A stretch of 64,000 nucleotides of DNA from Hymenobacter nitidus (GTDB taxonomy: Bacteria; Bacteroidota; Bacteroidia; Cytophagales; Hymenobacteraceae): assembly GCF_020447315.1 (NCBI RefSeq), contig NZ_JAJADQ010000003.1:310001-374000 (forward strand), read 5' to 3'. Every line of letters starts with the position of its first letter. Within the stretch, counting starts at the first letter, position 1. The notes below the pieces were generated by a model, which worked only from the letters and a program-made list of their open reading frames with translations, did not search any database and was not told where the DNA came from. A program made the translations under genes and the position numbers. Positions 53,792 through 62,661 of the stretch are shown here, piece after piece.

Positions 53792-53837
53792 CGGCTTGGT
53801 GGCGGCGGGTTAGCGTCGCCGATACTTCAGAGAGAAA

Positions 53838-54122
53838 CTATCGGGTGGCACCGCCCTGGTTGCTCCGTCCGCGACTTGCCTGGCCCCCCTTACGGCCGGC
53901 TTCACGGGCTTCCTCTGAAGTAAAACGATGGCCGCGGCCACTTTCATGCGAGGCCTTGCCTCCTTCACTGGCTATGCGGCGCTGTTCGGCCGGATCCATG
54001 GCGGCAAAGCCCCGGAGGCTTTTGCCGGCTGGCGTCGTTTTGCTGGTACCGGCGCGGCTGGCCGAGCGGGTAGTCTCGCCCTGACGGGAAGTGCTGGTGC
54101 GGGTTGTGTTGTTCGTAATCAT
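53838..54122 (-). CDS. KGG-motif stress protein
   Basis: A 94-residue basic, hydrophilic protein with the KGG-type repeats of the YciG-like general stress family: SEGGKASHESGRGH, FTSEEAREAGRKGGQASRG. The N terminus is Thr/Ser/Arg-rich and low-complexity. Proteins of this kind are usually abundant in stationary phase or stress; the function is not known. ATG 54122 chosen (the frame opens 38 residues further without support). Confidence 0.75.
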   Translation of the reverse strand: MITNNTTRTSTSRQGETTRSASRAGTSKTTPAGKSLRGFAAMDPAEQRRIASEGGKASHESGRGHRFTSEEAREAGRKGGQASRGRSNQGGATR

Positions 54123-54422
54123 AGTCTTGTAGGGTTTGGAGAACGGGTGATGTGGACTTGCCCTCTTCAACGGGCGTCGCTTAACAAGGATAAGCATTTC
54201 AGACCCTAATTCACCCCCTAAACCCCAAAATACCAACTACTACTGATGAGCTGCTGCGTAGTTAAAATACGGTAGCGCGATAAGTACCCACGAGCCGCAA
54301 AAGCGGGCCCGAAACCAGCCTTTTTCGCGAAATATCCTGCTTTCAGTCCCCGTGCGTTCTTACTACGTAGAAACCACCACCCGCTTTTTCGGTTACCTTT
54401 CCACGCCCCTCCCCTTCGTGCT

Positions 54423-55715
54423 ATGAATCCTGCTCCCTTCCTGACAGCCCCCGCCACTGATGCGCTGGTAGCGCGCTACCAGGCCGTGCGCCACCAGACC
54501 GAAACCCTGTGCCGGCCCCTGCTGCCCGAAGACACAGTGGTGCAGCCCGTCATCGACGTGAGTCCGCCAAAGTGGCACCTAGCGCACACCACCTGGTTTT
54601 TCGAGACGTTTCTGCTGGGCCAGTACCAGCCCGGATACCAGGTGTTTCATCCCGACTACGCCTTTTTGTTTAACTCCTACTACAACTCGCTGGGCAGCCG
54701 CGTAAACCGCGCCGACCGGGGCACCCTGTCGCGCCCCGCCCTGGCCGAGGTATACGCCTACCGGGCCTACGTAGACGCGTGCATGGCCGAGCTGCTAGGC
54801 AACACGGCCGAGCTGCCGGAGCCGTTCTGGGAAGTGCTGGAGCTAGGCCTGCAACACGAGCAGCAGCACCAGGAGTTGCTGGTCACCGACATTAAATACA
54901 TTCTGAGTACCAGCCCGCTGGCCCCGGCCTACCTGCCGGCCTCTTCCAATGCGCCCGTAGCCGAAACTACCCCGCCGCCCGCCGCCTGGCTGCCCGTGCC
55001 GGGCGGCGTGTACCGTATCGGCTACGAGGGAACCGGCTTCCACTTCGACAATGAGCAGGCCCCCCACGAGGTGTACGTGGCCGACTTCGCCCTGCAGAAC
55101 CGCCTGGTGACCAACGCGGAGTACCTGCAGTTTATGGAAGCCGGGGGCTACTCTGATTTCCGCTACTGGCTAGGCGAGGGCTGGGAGCTGGTGCAGCAGC
55201 AGCAGTGGCAGGCCCCGCTGTACTGGGTGCAGCAGGCGGAGGGCTGGTTCCGTTTCACTCATCACGGCCTGCGCCCGGTTGATCTGGCCGCGCCCGTCAC
55301 CCACGTGAGCTTTTACGAGGCCGATGCCTACGCCCACTGGGCCGGGGCGCGCCTGCCCACCGAGCAGGAATGGGAAATTGCGGCCCGGCAGTTTCGGCCC
55401 GAGGCGGCGGCCGGCACCTTCGTGGAAAGCCGCAGCTTCGACCCCCAGCCTCTGCCCGCCGATGCCGCCCCCGACCAGTGCCACCAGCTGCTCGGCGACG
55501 CCTGGGAATGGACCTACTCGGCCTACCACCCCTACCCGGGCTACGTACGAGCGGCTGGGGCGCTGGGCGAGTACAACGGCAAGTTTATGCTCAACCAGCT
55601 GGTGCTGCGCGGCGGCTCCTGTGCTACGCCCGAAAGCCACATTCGGCTTACCTACCGCAACTTTTTTCACGCCGATAAGCGCTGGCAGTTCACCGGCATC
55701 CGGCTGGCCCGCTAG
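54423..55715 (+). CDS. egtB: Ergothioneine biosynthesis protein EgtB
   Basis: A 430-residue non-haem iron sulfoxide synthase. A DinB-like N-terminal domain gives the iron ligands (His55 in WHLAH, His145 and His149 in HEQQHQE), and the C-terminal FGE-sulfatase fold has RLPTEQEWE, DAWEWTYSAY and VLRGGSCAT. EgtB joins a thiol donor (gamma-Glu-Cys or cysteine) to trimethyl-histidine. It is 48 bp before egtD in the same direction, as an ergothioneine operon. No egtA or egtC is seen, so cysteine may be the donor. Confidence 0.93.
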   Translation: MNPAPFLTAPATDALVARYQAVRHQTETLCRPLLPEDTVVQPVIDVSPPKWHLAHTTWFFETFLLGQYQPGYQVFHPDYAFLFNSYYNSLGSRVNRADRGTLSRPALAEVYAYRAYVDACMAELLGNTAELPEPFWEVLELGLQHEQQHQELLVTDIKYILSTSPLAPAYLPASSNAPVAETTPPPAAWLPVPGGVYRIGYEGTGFHFDNEQAPHEVYVADFALQNRLVTNAEYLQFMEAGGYSDFRYWLGEGWELVQQQQWQAPLYWVQQAEGWFRFTHHGLRPVDLAAPVTHVSFYEADAYAHWAGARLPTEQEWEIAARQFRPEAAAGTFVESRSFDPQPLPADAAPDQCHQLLGDAWEWTYSAYHPYPGYVRAAGALGEYNGKFMLNQLVLRGGSCATPESHIRLTYRNFFHADKRWQFTGIRLAR

Positions 55716-55763
55716 TGGCACCCGCTCCATTTTCTTCTTCTCTCCACTCCCCCGCTCCTTTCC

Positions 55764-56744
55764 ATGTCCGGTTCCCCTCTCCCGGCCGTTGCTTCCTCCG
55801 ATCTGGCCCGCCACGTGGCCCAGGGGTTGCGCCGCACGCCCAAAACCCTGTCGTCGATGTACTTCTACGACGATGCCGGCAGCCAGCTTTTTCAGCAGAT
55901 CATGGCCTTGCCGGAGTACTACCCCACCCGCACCGAGTTTGGCCTGCTCACCCGGCACCAGGCGGCCATCAGCCAGGCCTTGCGGCCGTCTAACCTCGCC
56001 GAGCCTTTCTTCCTGCTGGAGCTGGGAGCTGGCGACGGGCTGAAAACCAAGATCTTATTGCGCCACCTGCTCGACACGGGCGCCAGCTTCACCTACGTGC
56101 CAGTAGATATTTCGGCGGCGGCCATCGACGGCCTCGTGGTGAGTCTGCACCAGGAGCTGCCGGAGCTGCGCGTGGAACCGCAGGTGAGTGACTACGCCAC
56201 GGCCCTGACGCGGATGGCCGCCCGCCCCGGCCGCAAAGCCGTGCTGTTTCTGGGCTCCAACATCGGCAACTTTCTGCCCGCCGACCGGCGCGAATTCCTG
56301 CGTAAGCTGGCCCAGCCCCTTACTCCTGACGACCGGCTGCTCATCGGCTTCGACCTGCAGAAGGATCCGCGCCAGATCCGGGCTGCCTACGACGACGCGC
56401 AGGGCGTAACGGCCGCCTTCAACCTGAATCTGCTCACGCGCCTGAACCGGGAGCTGGGCGCCGACTTCGACCTGACCAGCTGGCAGCACTACACCGACTA
56501 CGACCCGCTCAGCGGAGCGGTCCGCTCCTATTTGGTCAGCACGCGGGAGCAGCGCGTGCGGATTGACGCCCTGGACGAAACCGTGGCTTTCGACGCCTGG
56601 GAGGTGATTCACACCGAAAACTCCTACAAGTTTACCCGCCACATCATTCAGCAGGCCGCCACCGAAGCCGGGCTGGAAGTCGCGCATTTCTTTACCGACG
56701 AGCACGACTACTTCGCCGATGTGGTGCTGGCTCCGGGCGCGTAA
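55764..56744 (+). CDS. egtD: L-histidine N-alpha-methyltransferase EgtD
   Basis: A 326-residue SAM-dependent enzyme that trimethylates histidine to hercynine, the first step of ergothioneine synthesis. The SAM-binding motif LLELGAGDGLKT, the following YVPVDIS, the FLGSNIGN motif and the SMYFYDDAGSQLF start are all characteristic. Coupled with egtB upstream. The ATG at 55764 gives a normal length. Confidence 0.94.
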   Translation: MSGSPLPAVASSDLARHVAQGLRRTPKTLSSMYFYDDAGSQLFQQIMALPEYYPTRTEFGLLTRHQAAISQALRPSNLAEPFFLLELGAGDGLKTKILLRHLLDTGASFTYVPVDISAAAIDGLVVSLHQELPELRVEPQVSDYATALTRMAARPGRKAVLFLGSNIGNFLPADRREFLRKLAQPLTPDDRLLIGFDLQKDPRQIRAAYDDAQGVTAAFNLNLLTRLNRELGADFDLTSWQHYTDYDPLSGAVRSYLVSTREQRVRIDALDETVAFDAWEVIHTENSYKFTRHIIQQAATEAGLEVAHFFTDEHDYFADVVLAPGA

Positions 56745-56766
56745 CGCCGCTAGAATGCACTAAAAG

Positions 56767-56798
56767 TTGCTGGTGCTGGCCAAGCATCAGTAGTTTCG
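56767..56798 (+). promoter_or_regulatory. Promoter of the aminotransferase gene
   Basis: TTG (56767-56769), a 21-nt spacer and TAGTTTCG (56791-56798) fit the Bacteroidota pattern closely. The ATG at 56802 begins only 4 bp after the box, so the transcript may be leaderless. It shows the aminotransferase can be transcribed separately from egtB-egtD. Confidence 0.5.
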
Positions 56799-56801
56799 CG
56801 C

Positions 56802-57905
56802 ATGACTTCTTTCCCGACTAGTATCAGCCTGGCCTCGGGCTATGGCAATTTCAACCCGCCCGTGGCGGCCGTGCAGCAGGCCGCACAGGTACTGCAGGCG
56901 GGTCCTTTGCCGCTCAGCCCTATTGAAGGACTACCGGCCCTGCGCACGGCGCTGGTCGCGCGCTATCAGCGGCAGGGCGCGGTCGTTACGCCCGAGCAGG
57001 TAGTGGTAACGCCCGGCGCCAAGCCGGCGCTGCTGGCCCTGCTGAAAACCCTGCTCCAGCCCGGCGACGAAGTACTGCTGCTCACACCCAACTGGTTCGG
57101 GTTTCGGGGGCTGGTGGAAAAAGCCGGGGGCAGGCTCCGCACGCTCCCGCTTGATGCCACTAATGACTATGCGCTAGACCTAGATGCCGTGCAGGCGGCT
57201 CTCACGCCCCGCACCCGGCTGCTGCTGCTAAGCAACCCTAATAACCCCACCGGCCGCGTTTACACCCGGCCCGAGCTGGAAGCTCTGCTCCAGGTAACGC
57301 GGCAGTGGCCGCAGCTAATGGTCGTGTCCGACGAGATTTACGATGGTATCTGCTTTGCTGCCGACCGGGTGCCGTCCCTGCTGGAGTTTGAGGACCCGTT
57401 GCGGCAGCACGTGGTGGTCAGTGGCTACTCCAAGTCACTGGCCCTTATCGGCTGGAGCGTGGGCTACCTGGTGGCTCCGGTGGCAGTGGCGCGACAGTGC
57501 GCGGCCTGGCAGTTTGCCACGGCCGCACCGGTAGCGGCCCTGTCGCAGGCGGCGGCCCTGGCTGCTACCGAGCACACTGAGGCTATTAGCCGGGAGCTAT
57601 GCGCGGGCCTGGAAGCCAACCGGGAGCTGATGCGGGCGGCGCTGGCGGAAATTCCCCGGCTCAGGAACCAGTTCCCGGCGGGCACCTACTACGTCTTCCC
57701 CGACTTTCGGGCGTTTCTGAATCCCAATCTGGAACCTGAGGCGGCCTCGGCCGAGCTGGCTGCACGGCTTGGGGCCGCGGGCGTGGAAGTCGTGGATGGC
57801 GCCAGCTGCGACGCGCCAGGTTTTTTCCGAATGTCCTACGCCGTGCCCGAGGCGCAGCTACACGAGGCCCTGTGCCGCCTGGCCGTGCTGCTGGCGGCAG
57901 GCTAA
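56802..57905 (+). CDS. Class I/II PLP-dependent aminotransferase
   Basis: A 367-residue fold-type I enzyme. SNPNNPTG (144-151), DEIY (177-180) and the PLP lysine Lys211 in SGYSKSL are present. The arginine common in the following GWR.GY motif is replaced by Ser (GWSVGY). The substrate cannot be fixed. It follows egtB-egtD by 57 bp; EgtE, the third ergothioneine step, is a PLP-dependent C-S lyase, so it might serve there, but its own promoter and the plain aminotransferase motifs argue for caution. Confidence 0.85.
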   Translation: MTSFPTSISLASGYGNFNPPVAAVQQAAQVLQAGPLPLSPIEGLPALRTALVARYQRQGAVVTPEQVVVTPGAKPALLALLKTLLQPGDEVLLLTPNWFGFRGLVEKAGGRLRTLPLDATNDYALDLDAVQAALTPRTRLLLLSNPNNPTGRVYTRPELEALLQVTRQWPQLMVVSDEIYDGICFAADRVPSLLEFEDPLRQHVVVSGYSKSLALIGWSVGYLVAPVAVARQCAAWQFATAAPVAALSQAAALAATEHTEAISRELCAGLEANRELMRAALAEIPRLRNQFPAGTYYVFPDFRAFLNPNLEPEAASAELAARLGAAGVEVVDGASCDAPGFFRMSYAVPEAQLHEALCRLAVLLAAG

Positions 57906-57951
57906 GGCAGCTTATTTCTGGTTTGCCAGCTGCCCGGCCCAACAGGCGTCG

Positions 57952-57959
57952 TACCTTTG
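57952..57959 (+). promoter_or_regulatory. Bacteroidota -7 box of the MATE gene
   Basis: TACCTTTG exactly matches TAnnTTTG, 22 bp before the ATG at 57982. No -33 TTG at the usual distance is seen. Confidence 0.45.
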
Positions 57960-57981
57960 CGCCTCGTTTTTGCCCTGCCCC

Positions 57982-59349
57982 ATGCCATTTGCTCAGATTC
58001 GCCCCCATATCAAACCCACCCTGCTGCTGGCTTACCCTGTCGTGCTGAGCCAGCTGGGCCATATCCTGGTGAGCGTATGCGACAGTGTGATGGTGGGCCA
58101 AACCGGCAAGCTGCCCCTGGCGGCCGTGTCGTTGGGCGTGAGCGTGAGCACCGTGGTCATGATTTTCGGCATGGGCCTGTCCTTCGCCATTACGCCCATG
58201 GTAGCCGCCGCCGACGGCAAGCGCGACATTCCGACTCTGGGCAACCTGCTCACCGGGGGCGTGTGGCTCAGCACCGTGGCGGGCCTGGTGCTGGCTGGCG
58301 TGGGGTTTCTGGTGGCACCTTTCCTGAAGTACCTCGACCAGCCAACCGAAGTGGTGGCCCTGGCCGCGCCCTGGGTGCGGGTGATGTTCCTGTCCCTGTT
58401 TCCCCTGATGATCTTTCAGGGTTTCAAGCAGTTTGCCGAAGGCCTGGGCCTCACGCGCCAAGCCATGATCCTGTCGTTGATGGCCAACGTGGTCAACGCG
58501 CTGCTGTGCTACATGCTGATTTTTGGCAACTTCGGGGCACCCAAGATGGGCATGATGGGCGCGGCCTGGGCTACGCTGGTTGCCCGCATTCTGATGGCCA
58601 TCCTCATGGCGGCCTACGTGCTGCGGGCCCAGCGCCTGGCGCCCTACCGTGCGGCTGCCACCCACTGGCTGCGGCCCGACGGGGCCACCATTCGGCGCCT
58701 GGTAGCGTTGGGCGCGCCTATCGGGGTGCAGATGATGTTTGAAATGGGGGCTTTCAGCTTTTCCGCCATCATGATTGGCTGGCTCGGCGCTACCTCCCTA
58801 GCCGCCCACCAGATTGCCATCAACGTAGCATCGGTGACCTACATGGCAGCCAGCGGCATTGCGGCGGCGGCGACTATCCGGGTTGGTAATTTCCGGGGAC
58901 ACGGAGATGCCCAGGGCGCGCGGCAGGCGGGCTTTACGGCCTACCTGATTACCTTCCTGTTTATGACCGCCACGGCCCTGCTCCTGATTGTGGGCCGCCA
59001 CCTGATTCCGCACTTCTACAACGACGACCCGGAAGTGGTAGCCCAGGCGGCCACCCTACTGCTGATTGCGGCCCTGTTCCAGATTTCCGACGGGCTCCAG
59101 GTCGTTGGCTTGGGCGCCCTGCGGGGGCTGGAAGACGTGAAGGTGCCCTCGGTCGTCGCGCTGCTGGCGTATTGGGCCATTGCCCTGCCTTTCGGCTATT
59201 GGCTCAGCACCCGCCTGCACTTGGGCGCTACCGGCGTGTGGATTGGTCTGCTCACGGGCCTGTCGTTGGTGGCCGTGATGCTGCTGTGGCGCTTCCGCCA
59301 GCACAGCGCCTCCCTGGTGACTCCGGCCACCGCCACCATAGCCCGCTAA
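57982..59349 (+). CDS. MATE family efflux transporter
   Basis: A 455-residue membrane protein with about twelve hydrophobic segments. The halves show the MATE pattern (YPVVLSQLGHILVSVCDSVMVG near the start, GAPIGVQMMFEMGAFSFSAIMIG in the second half). It exports drugs or metabolites in exchange for Na+ or H+. The frame is open to 57769 inside the aminotransferase, but ATG 57982 behind the -7 box is the start. Confidence 0.9.
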   Translation: MPFAQIRPHIKPTLLLAYPVVLSQLGHILVSVCDSVMVGQTGKLPLAAVSLGVSVSTVVMIFGMGLSFAITPMVAAADGKRDIPTLGNLLTGGVWLSTVAGLVLAGVGFLVAPFLKYLDQPTEVVALAAPWVRVMFLSLFPLMIFQGFKQFAEGLGLTRQAMILSLMANVVNALLCYMLIFGNFGAPKMGMMGAAWATLVARILMAILMAAYVLRAQRLAPYRAAATHWLRPDGATIRRLVALGAPIGVQMMFEMGAFSFSAIMIGWLGATSLAAHQIAINVASVTYMAASGIAAAATIRVGNFRGHGDAQGARQAGFTAYLITFLFMTATALLLIVGRHLIPHFYNDDPEVVAQAATLLLIAALFQISDGLQVVGLGALRGLEDVKVPSVVALLAYWAIALPFGYWLSTRLHLGATGVWIGLLTGLSLVAVMLLWRFRQHSASLVTPATATIAR

Positions 59350-59467
59350 TACGGGTCCGGATTTGAGCACGAGATTTGAGTAGCGGGGAATTGAAATTCG
59401 GCGAATGTAGTTTTGCTCGCAAGCCATGCTCTGGGGCGTTGCCGATTGTACTTTCCTGCTATAGCTT

Positions 59468-60019
59468 ATGTTCGTTTTCTCTTTTTTGCTACCCGTTCTC
59501 CTGCTGCAAGGTCCGCAGCCGGCTACGCCCAAGCCCGCTCCGGCCCTGATTGGCTGGTCGGCCAACCGGCCGCTTACCTGGGCCGACTTCCAGGCCAAGC
59601 CCCAGCCCACCGAGCAGCTGGCCGCCCTCACGGCCGCCAACATCGACGTGCAGGTAGGCTGCAAGGATTACGTGTTTTCCTCGGAGGTGAAGGCCGTGTT
59701 TATTCCCACCGAGTCGTGGGTGCGCGACAAAGGCAAGGCCTCGCCCGAGCTGCTGCGCCACGAGCAGCTGCACTTTGATATTACGGAGCTGCACGCCCGT
59801 ATGCTGCGCCAGAAAATCAGTCTTATCAAGCTGGACTGTGAGCATCTGAACCCCGCGTTTAAGAACCTGACAACCGCCTCGTTTGCGGCCTGGAAGCGCG
59901 AGGAGTTCAACTACGACCGGGAAAGCAACCACGGCCTGAACACCGTGAAGCAAACCTATTGGGAAGCCCAGGTGAAGCAGCGCCTGGCGCTGCTGGAGAA
60001 GTTCGCCTCCCAGCCTTAG
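59468..60019 (+). CDS. DUF922 secreted zinc protease-like protein
   Basis: A 183-residue protein with an N-terminal hydrophobic signal and a zincin motif HEQLHFD (H98, E99, H102), as in the DUF922 family of predicted secreted metalloproteases. The preceding LTWADFQAKPQ segment is also characteristic. Likely a periplasmic protein; substrate unknown. It lies 24 bp before csaA. Confidence 0.8.
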   Translation: MFVFSFLLPVLLLQGPQPATPKPAPALIGWSANRPLTWADFQAKPQPTEQLAALTAANIDVQVGCKDYVFSSEVKAVFIPTESWVRDKGKASPELLRHEQLHFDITELHARMLRQKISLIKLDCEHLNPAFKNLTTASFAAWKREEFNYDRESNHGLNTVKQTYWEAQVKQRLALLEKFASQP

Positions 60020-60043
60020 CCTTCGGTTTGCTAAGTTGCGGCC

Positions 60044-60391
60044 ATGAACTCTGCTGCTCCTATTTCCTGGGCCGACTTTGAGCGCGTCGATTTGCGCGTC
60101 GGCACCATTCTCCAAGCCCGCGAATTTCCCCAGGCCCGCAAGCCGGCCTACCAACTGCTCATCGACCTAGGCCCCGAGCTGGGCCAGAAACGTTCCAGCG
60201 CCCAGATTACCCACCACTACATGCCGGCTGATCTGGTGGGCCGGCAGGTGCTGTGCGTGGTCAACTTTCCGGTGAAGCAAATCGGGCCGTTTCGCTCGGA
60301 GGTGCTCGTCACCGGCGCCCCCGATGCCGAGGGCCACATTGTGCTGGCCGCTTTGGCCGGGCCGGTGCCCAACGGCAGCCGCCTGGCGTAG
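60044..60391 (+). CDS. csaA: tRNA-binding protein CsaA
   Basis: A 115-residue OB-fold protein. The DFERVDLRVGTIL start, RKPAYQLLIDLG, the QIT..Y segment and VVNFPVKQIGPFRSEVLV are hallmarks of CsaA, which binds tRNA and may chaperone proteins. Full length for the family. Confidence 0.92.
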   Translation: MNSAAPISWADFERVDLRVGTILQAREFPQARKPAYQLLIDLGPELGQKRSSAQITHHYMPADLVGRQVLCVVNFPVKQIGPFRSEVLVTGAPDAEGHIVLAALAGPVPNGSRLA

Positions 60392-60403
60392 CCCGAGGCC
60401 GCG

Positions 60404-60769
60404 CTACTGCTTGGGCATGGCCTGCATCTTCACCTTGCGCATGGCCAGGCTGTCGAGCACGATGCCGTACATTTCGTCAAGGTCTTTCTCGTGCACGGCG
60501 TAGTAGCGGTAGCTCTGCCAGAACGCGGAATCGGACACCTCGTGGCGCCAGAACATGTCTTTCTGCAGTTGGTTGAACAGGGCCTGGGCCGAGTCGGCGC
60601 GCATGCGGGAGCCTTCCACGCGGCTCTCGTTCAGGTGCACCTCTACCAGCAGCTGAATCATTTTCTCTTTGGGCAGCAGGCTGGAGGGCGGCACGGCCTC
60701 TTCCGGCCGCTGACAGCCAGCCAGCAACGCACTCAGAATCAGGGCCAGGCAGATGGGAAGCTTTTTCAC
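60404..60769 (-). CDS. DUF4296 lipoprotein
   Basis: A 121-residue envelope lipoprotein. Starting from GTG 60769 it has a short basic N terminus, a hydrophobic stretch and lipobox LLAGC. The mature part has the DUF4296 pattern (LLVEVHLNESRVEG, YRYYAVHEKDLDEMYG). Common in Bacteroidota; function unknown. The upstream extension to 60874 is not supported. It is divergent from the DUF58 gene. Confidence 0.82.
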   Translation of the reverse strand: MKKLPICLALILSALLAGCQRPEEAVPPSSLLPKEKMIQLLVEVHLNESRVEGSRMRADSAQALFNQLQKDMFWRHEVSDSAFWQSYRYYAVHEKDLDEMYGIVLDSLAMRKVKMQAMPKQ

Positions 60770-60806
60770 GCGTGCAAAGTTAGGAGGAACCCGTAGTTTA
60801 GCTGAA

Positions 60807-61709
60807 ATGAATTCACCGGCCCTTACTCCTTTCCAACAACTTGTCCGGAAGCTGCGGCAGATGGAAATACGCATTCTGAAGGCCGCGGATGCACAGCTAC
60901 AGGGCGATTTTCATTCCGTTTTCAAAGGTACCGGCCTCGAATTCGACGACGTGCGCCTCTACCAGTACGGCGACGAGGTACGCGCCATCGACTGGGCCGT
61001 GTCCAGCAAGGGTCACGGCACCTTCGTGAAGACCTACAAGGAAGAGCGGGAGCAGTCGGTGCTGCTGCTGCTCGACGTGAGTGCCTCCCAGCAGGTGGGC
61101 GCCGAAGGCCGCCGTAAGATCGATGTGGGCCGCGAAATCTGCGGCATTCTGGCCCTGGCCGCCGCCCGGCAGGGTGCTCAGCTGGGTATTCTGGCCTTTT
61201 CCAGCCAGAAAGAGCTGTATCTGGCCCCCGGCAAGGGCATTCACCATGCCTATTCGCTGATCAAGCGTTTGTTTGAGCTGGAGCCTCGTTCCCGGCAGAC
61301 GGCCGTGGGCGGCGGCATCAAACAGGCCCTGGGGCTGCTCAAGCGCCGCAGCATCATCCTGCTCATTTCCGATTTCATCGATACCAACTACGAGCGGGAG
61401 CTAACTATGCTGGCCCGCAAGCACGATCTGGTGGTGTTGCAGCTGCTGGATAAGCGCGAAAAGGAGTTTCCGCCCCTGGGCATCGTGCCCCTGCTCGACC
61501 AGGAAACCGGCCGCACCGTGTGGGTGAATACCTCGGCCGAATCGTTTCGCAAGCGGTACCGGGCCACTTACGAGCAGAACCGGGAGCAAATCGGGCAGAT
61601 CTGCCGCCGCCACCGCACCGAGTTCCTGTCCATTGCCACCGATACGGACTTCGTGCCTCAGCTTGTGCGGCTGTTTCGGCGGCGCAACCAGCGGGGAGGC
61701 CGGGTATAG
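60807..61709 (+). CDS. DUF58 domain protein
   Basis: A 300-residue cytoplasmic protein. The YGDEVRAIDWAVSSKGH segment and DVSASQQVG, then the LLISDFID motif, are the DUF58 signatures (VWA-like fold). It opens an operon with the 61712 and batA genes, spaced 2 and 32 bp. Such operons usually begin with a moxR ATPase gene, not seen here. The BatA/MoxR systems aid envelope stress or aerotolerance. Confidence 0.9.
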   Translation: MNSPALTPFQQLVRKLRQMEIRILKAADAQLQGDFHSVFKGTGLEFDDVRLYQYGDEVRAIDWAVSSKGHGTFVKTYKEEREQSVLLLLDVSASQQVGAEGRRKIDVGREICGILALAAARQGAQLGILAFSSQKELYLAPGKGIHHAYSLIKRLFELEPRSRQTAVGGGIKQALGLLKRRSIILLISDFIDTNYERELTMLARKHDLVVLQLLDKREKEFPPLGIVPLLDQETGRTVWVNTSAESFRKRYRATYEQNREQIGQICRRHRTEFLSIATDTDFVPQLVRLFRRRNQRGGRV

Positions 61710-61711
61710 AC

Positions 61712-62629
61712 ATGCGCTGCCTCCTTCCCCTTGCTACCGCGTTGCTTTTCGTGCTGCCCGCCGCGGGCCGCCCCGCGCAGGAGGCGCCGCCCGTGCCCCG
61801 CAGCCGGTTTATGCGGCCCATTACCCGCGTCGGCGAAATCATTGATTACGAGCTGAGCTACGCCCACGCCCCGGGCCTGGAGGTGATTTTTCCCGATTCT
61901 ACGGCCGAGTTTAAGCCCTTCGAGTACGTGGGTAAAACCTTCTACCCCACCCGCACCCGCCGCGGCCAGAGCCTGGACCGTACCATCTACCACCTGCGCA
62001 CCTTCACCCTCGACTCGGTGCAGCGCCTGAGCCTGCCCGTGACGCTGCTCCAGGGCAACGACACTGTGACAGTACCCAGCACACCGGCCTCTGTGCGGCT
62101 GGCGCGCACGGCCCCGCCCGTGGCCGGCCCCGAAGCTCCGGTACTACGTCAGAACACCCGGCTGGTAGCGGTGCCCGCGCAGTTCAACTACCCCTACTGG
62201 CTGGCTGGCTCGGGCATAGTGGCCGTGCTGTTGGGCGGCGTGTTTATCGGGTTCCGGGGGGCCCTGCGCCAACGCTACCAGCGCTACCGGCTTCGGAAAA
62301 ACCACGCCTATTTTCTGGCGCAGTATGCCCGCCACATCGAGCGGTTTACGCTGTCCAGGTCGTTGACCAACATGGAGCGGGCCATTACGCTCTGGAAAAA
62401 CTACCTTACCGGCCTCGAAGACAACACCATCAACAGCCTGACAACCAGGGAAATAGTAGCCCACTACGAAAACGACTACGACGTGAATACCGCCCTGCGT
62501 ATCACCGACCGGGTTATCTACGGCAACCAGTTTACGGAGGAAGAAGCCGAAACCGACCTGGCCTTTGAGCTGCTGCGCGACTTTGCCCAACGGCGCTACG
62601 ACTTGGTTTCCGCCCGGCTGCGGGCGTAG
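61712..62629 (+). CDS. Membrane protein of the Bat operon
   Basis: A 305-residue protein with a signal peptide (1-19), a periplasmic part and a single membrane helix (about 163-185), then a charged cytoplasmic tail rich in YRLRKNH and RRYDLVSARLR. This is the usual layout of the gene between the DUF58 protein and BatA; the family name is uncertain. Two bases separate it from the DUF58 gene, so they are coupled. Confidence 0.75.
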   Translation: MRCLLPLATALLFVLPAAGRPAQEAPPVPRSRFMRPITRVGEIIDYELSYAHAPGLEVIFPDSTAEFKPFEYVGKTFYPTRTRRGQSLDRTIYHLRTFTLDSVQRLSLPVTLLQGNDTVTVPSTPASVRLARTAPPVAGPEAPVLRQNTRLVAVPAQFNYPYWLAGSGIVAVLLGGVFIGFRGALRQRYQRYRLRKNHAYFLAQYARHIERFTLSRSLTNMERAITLWKNYLTGLEDNTINSLTTREIVAHYENDYDVNTALRITDRVIYGNQFTEEEAETDLAFELLRDFAQRRYDLVSARLRA

Positions 62630-62661
62630 ATTGCCGCTTTCTTTTCCCTTATCCACCCCGC

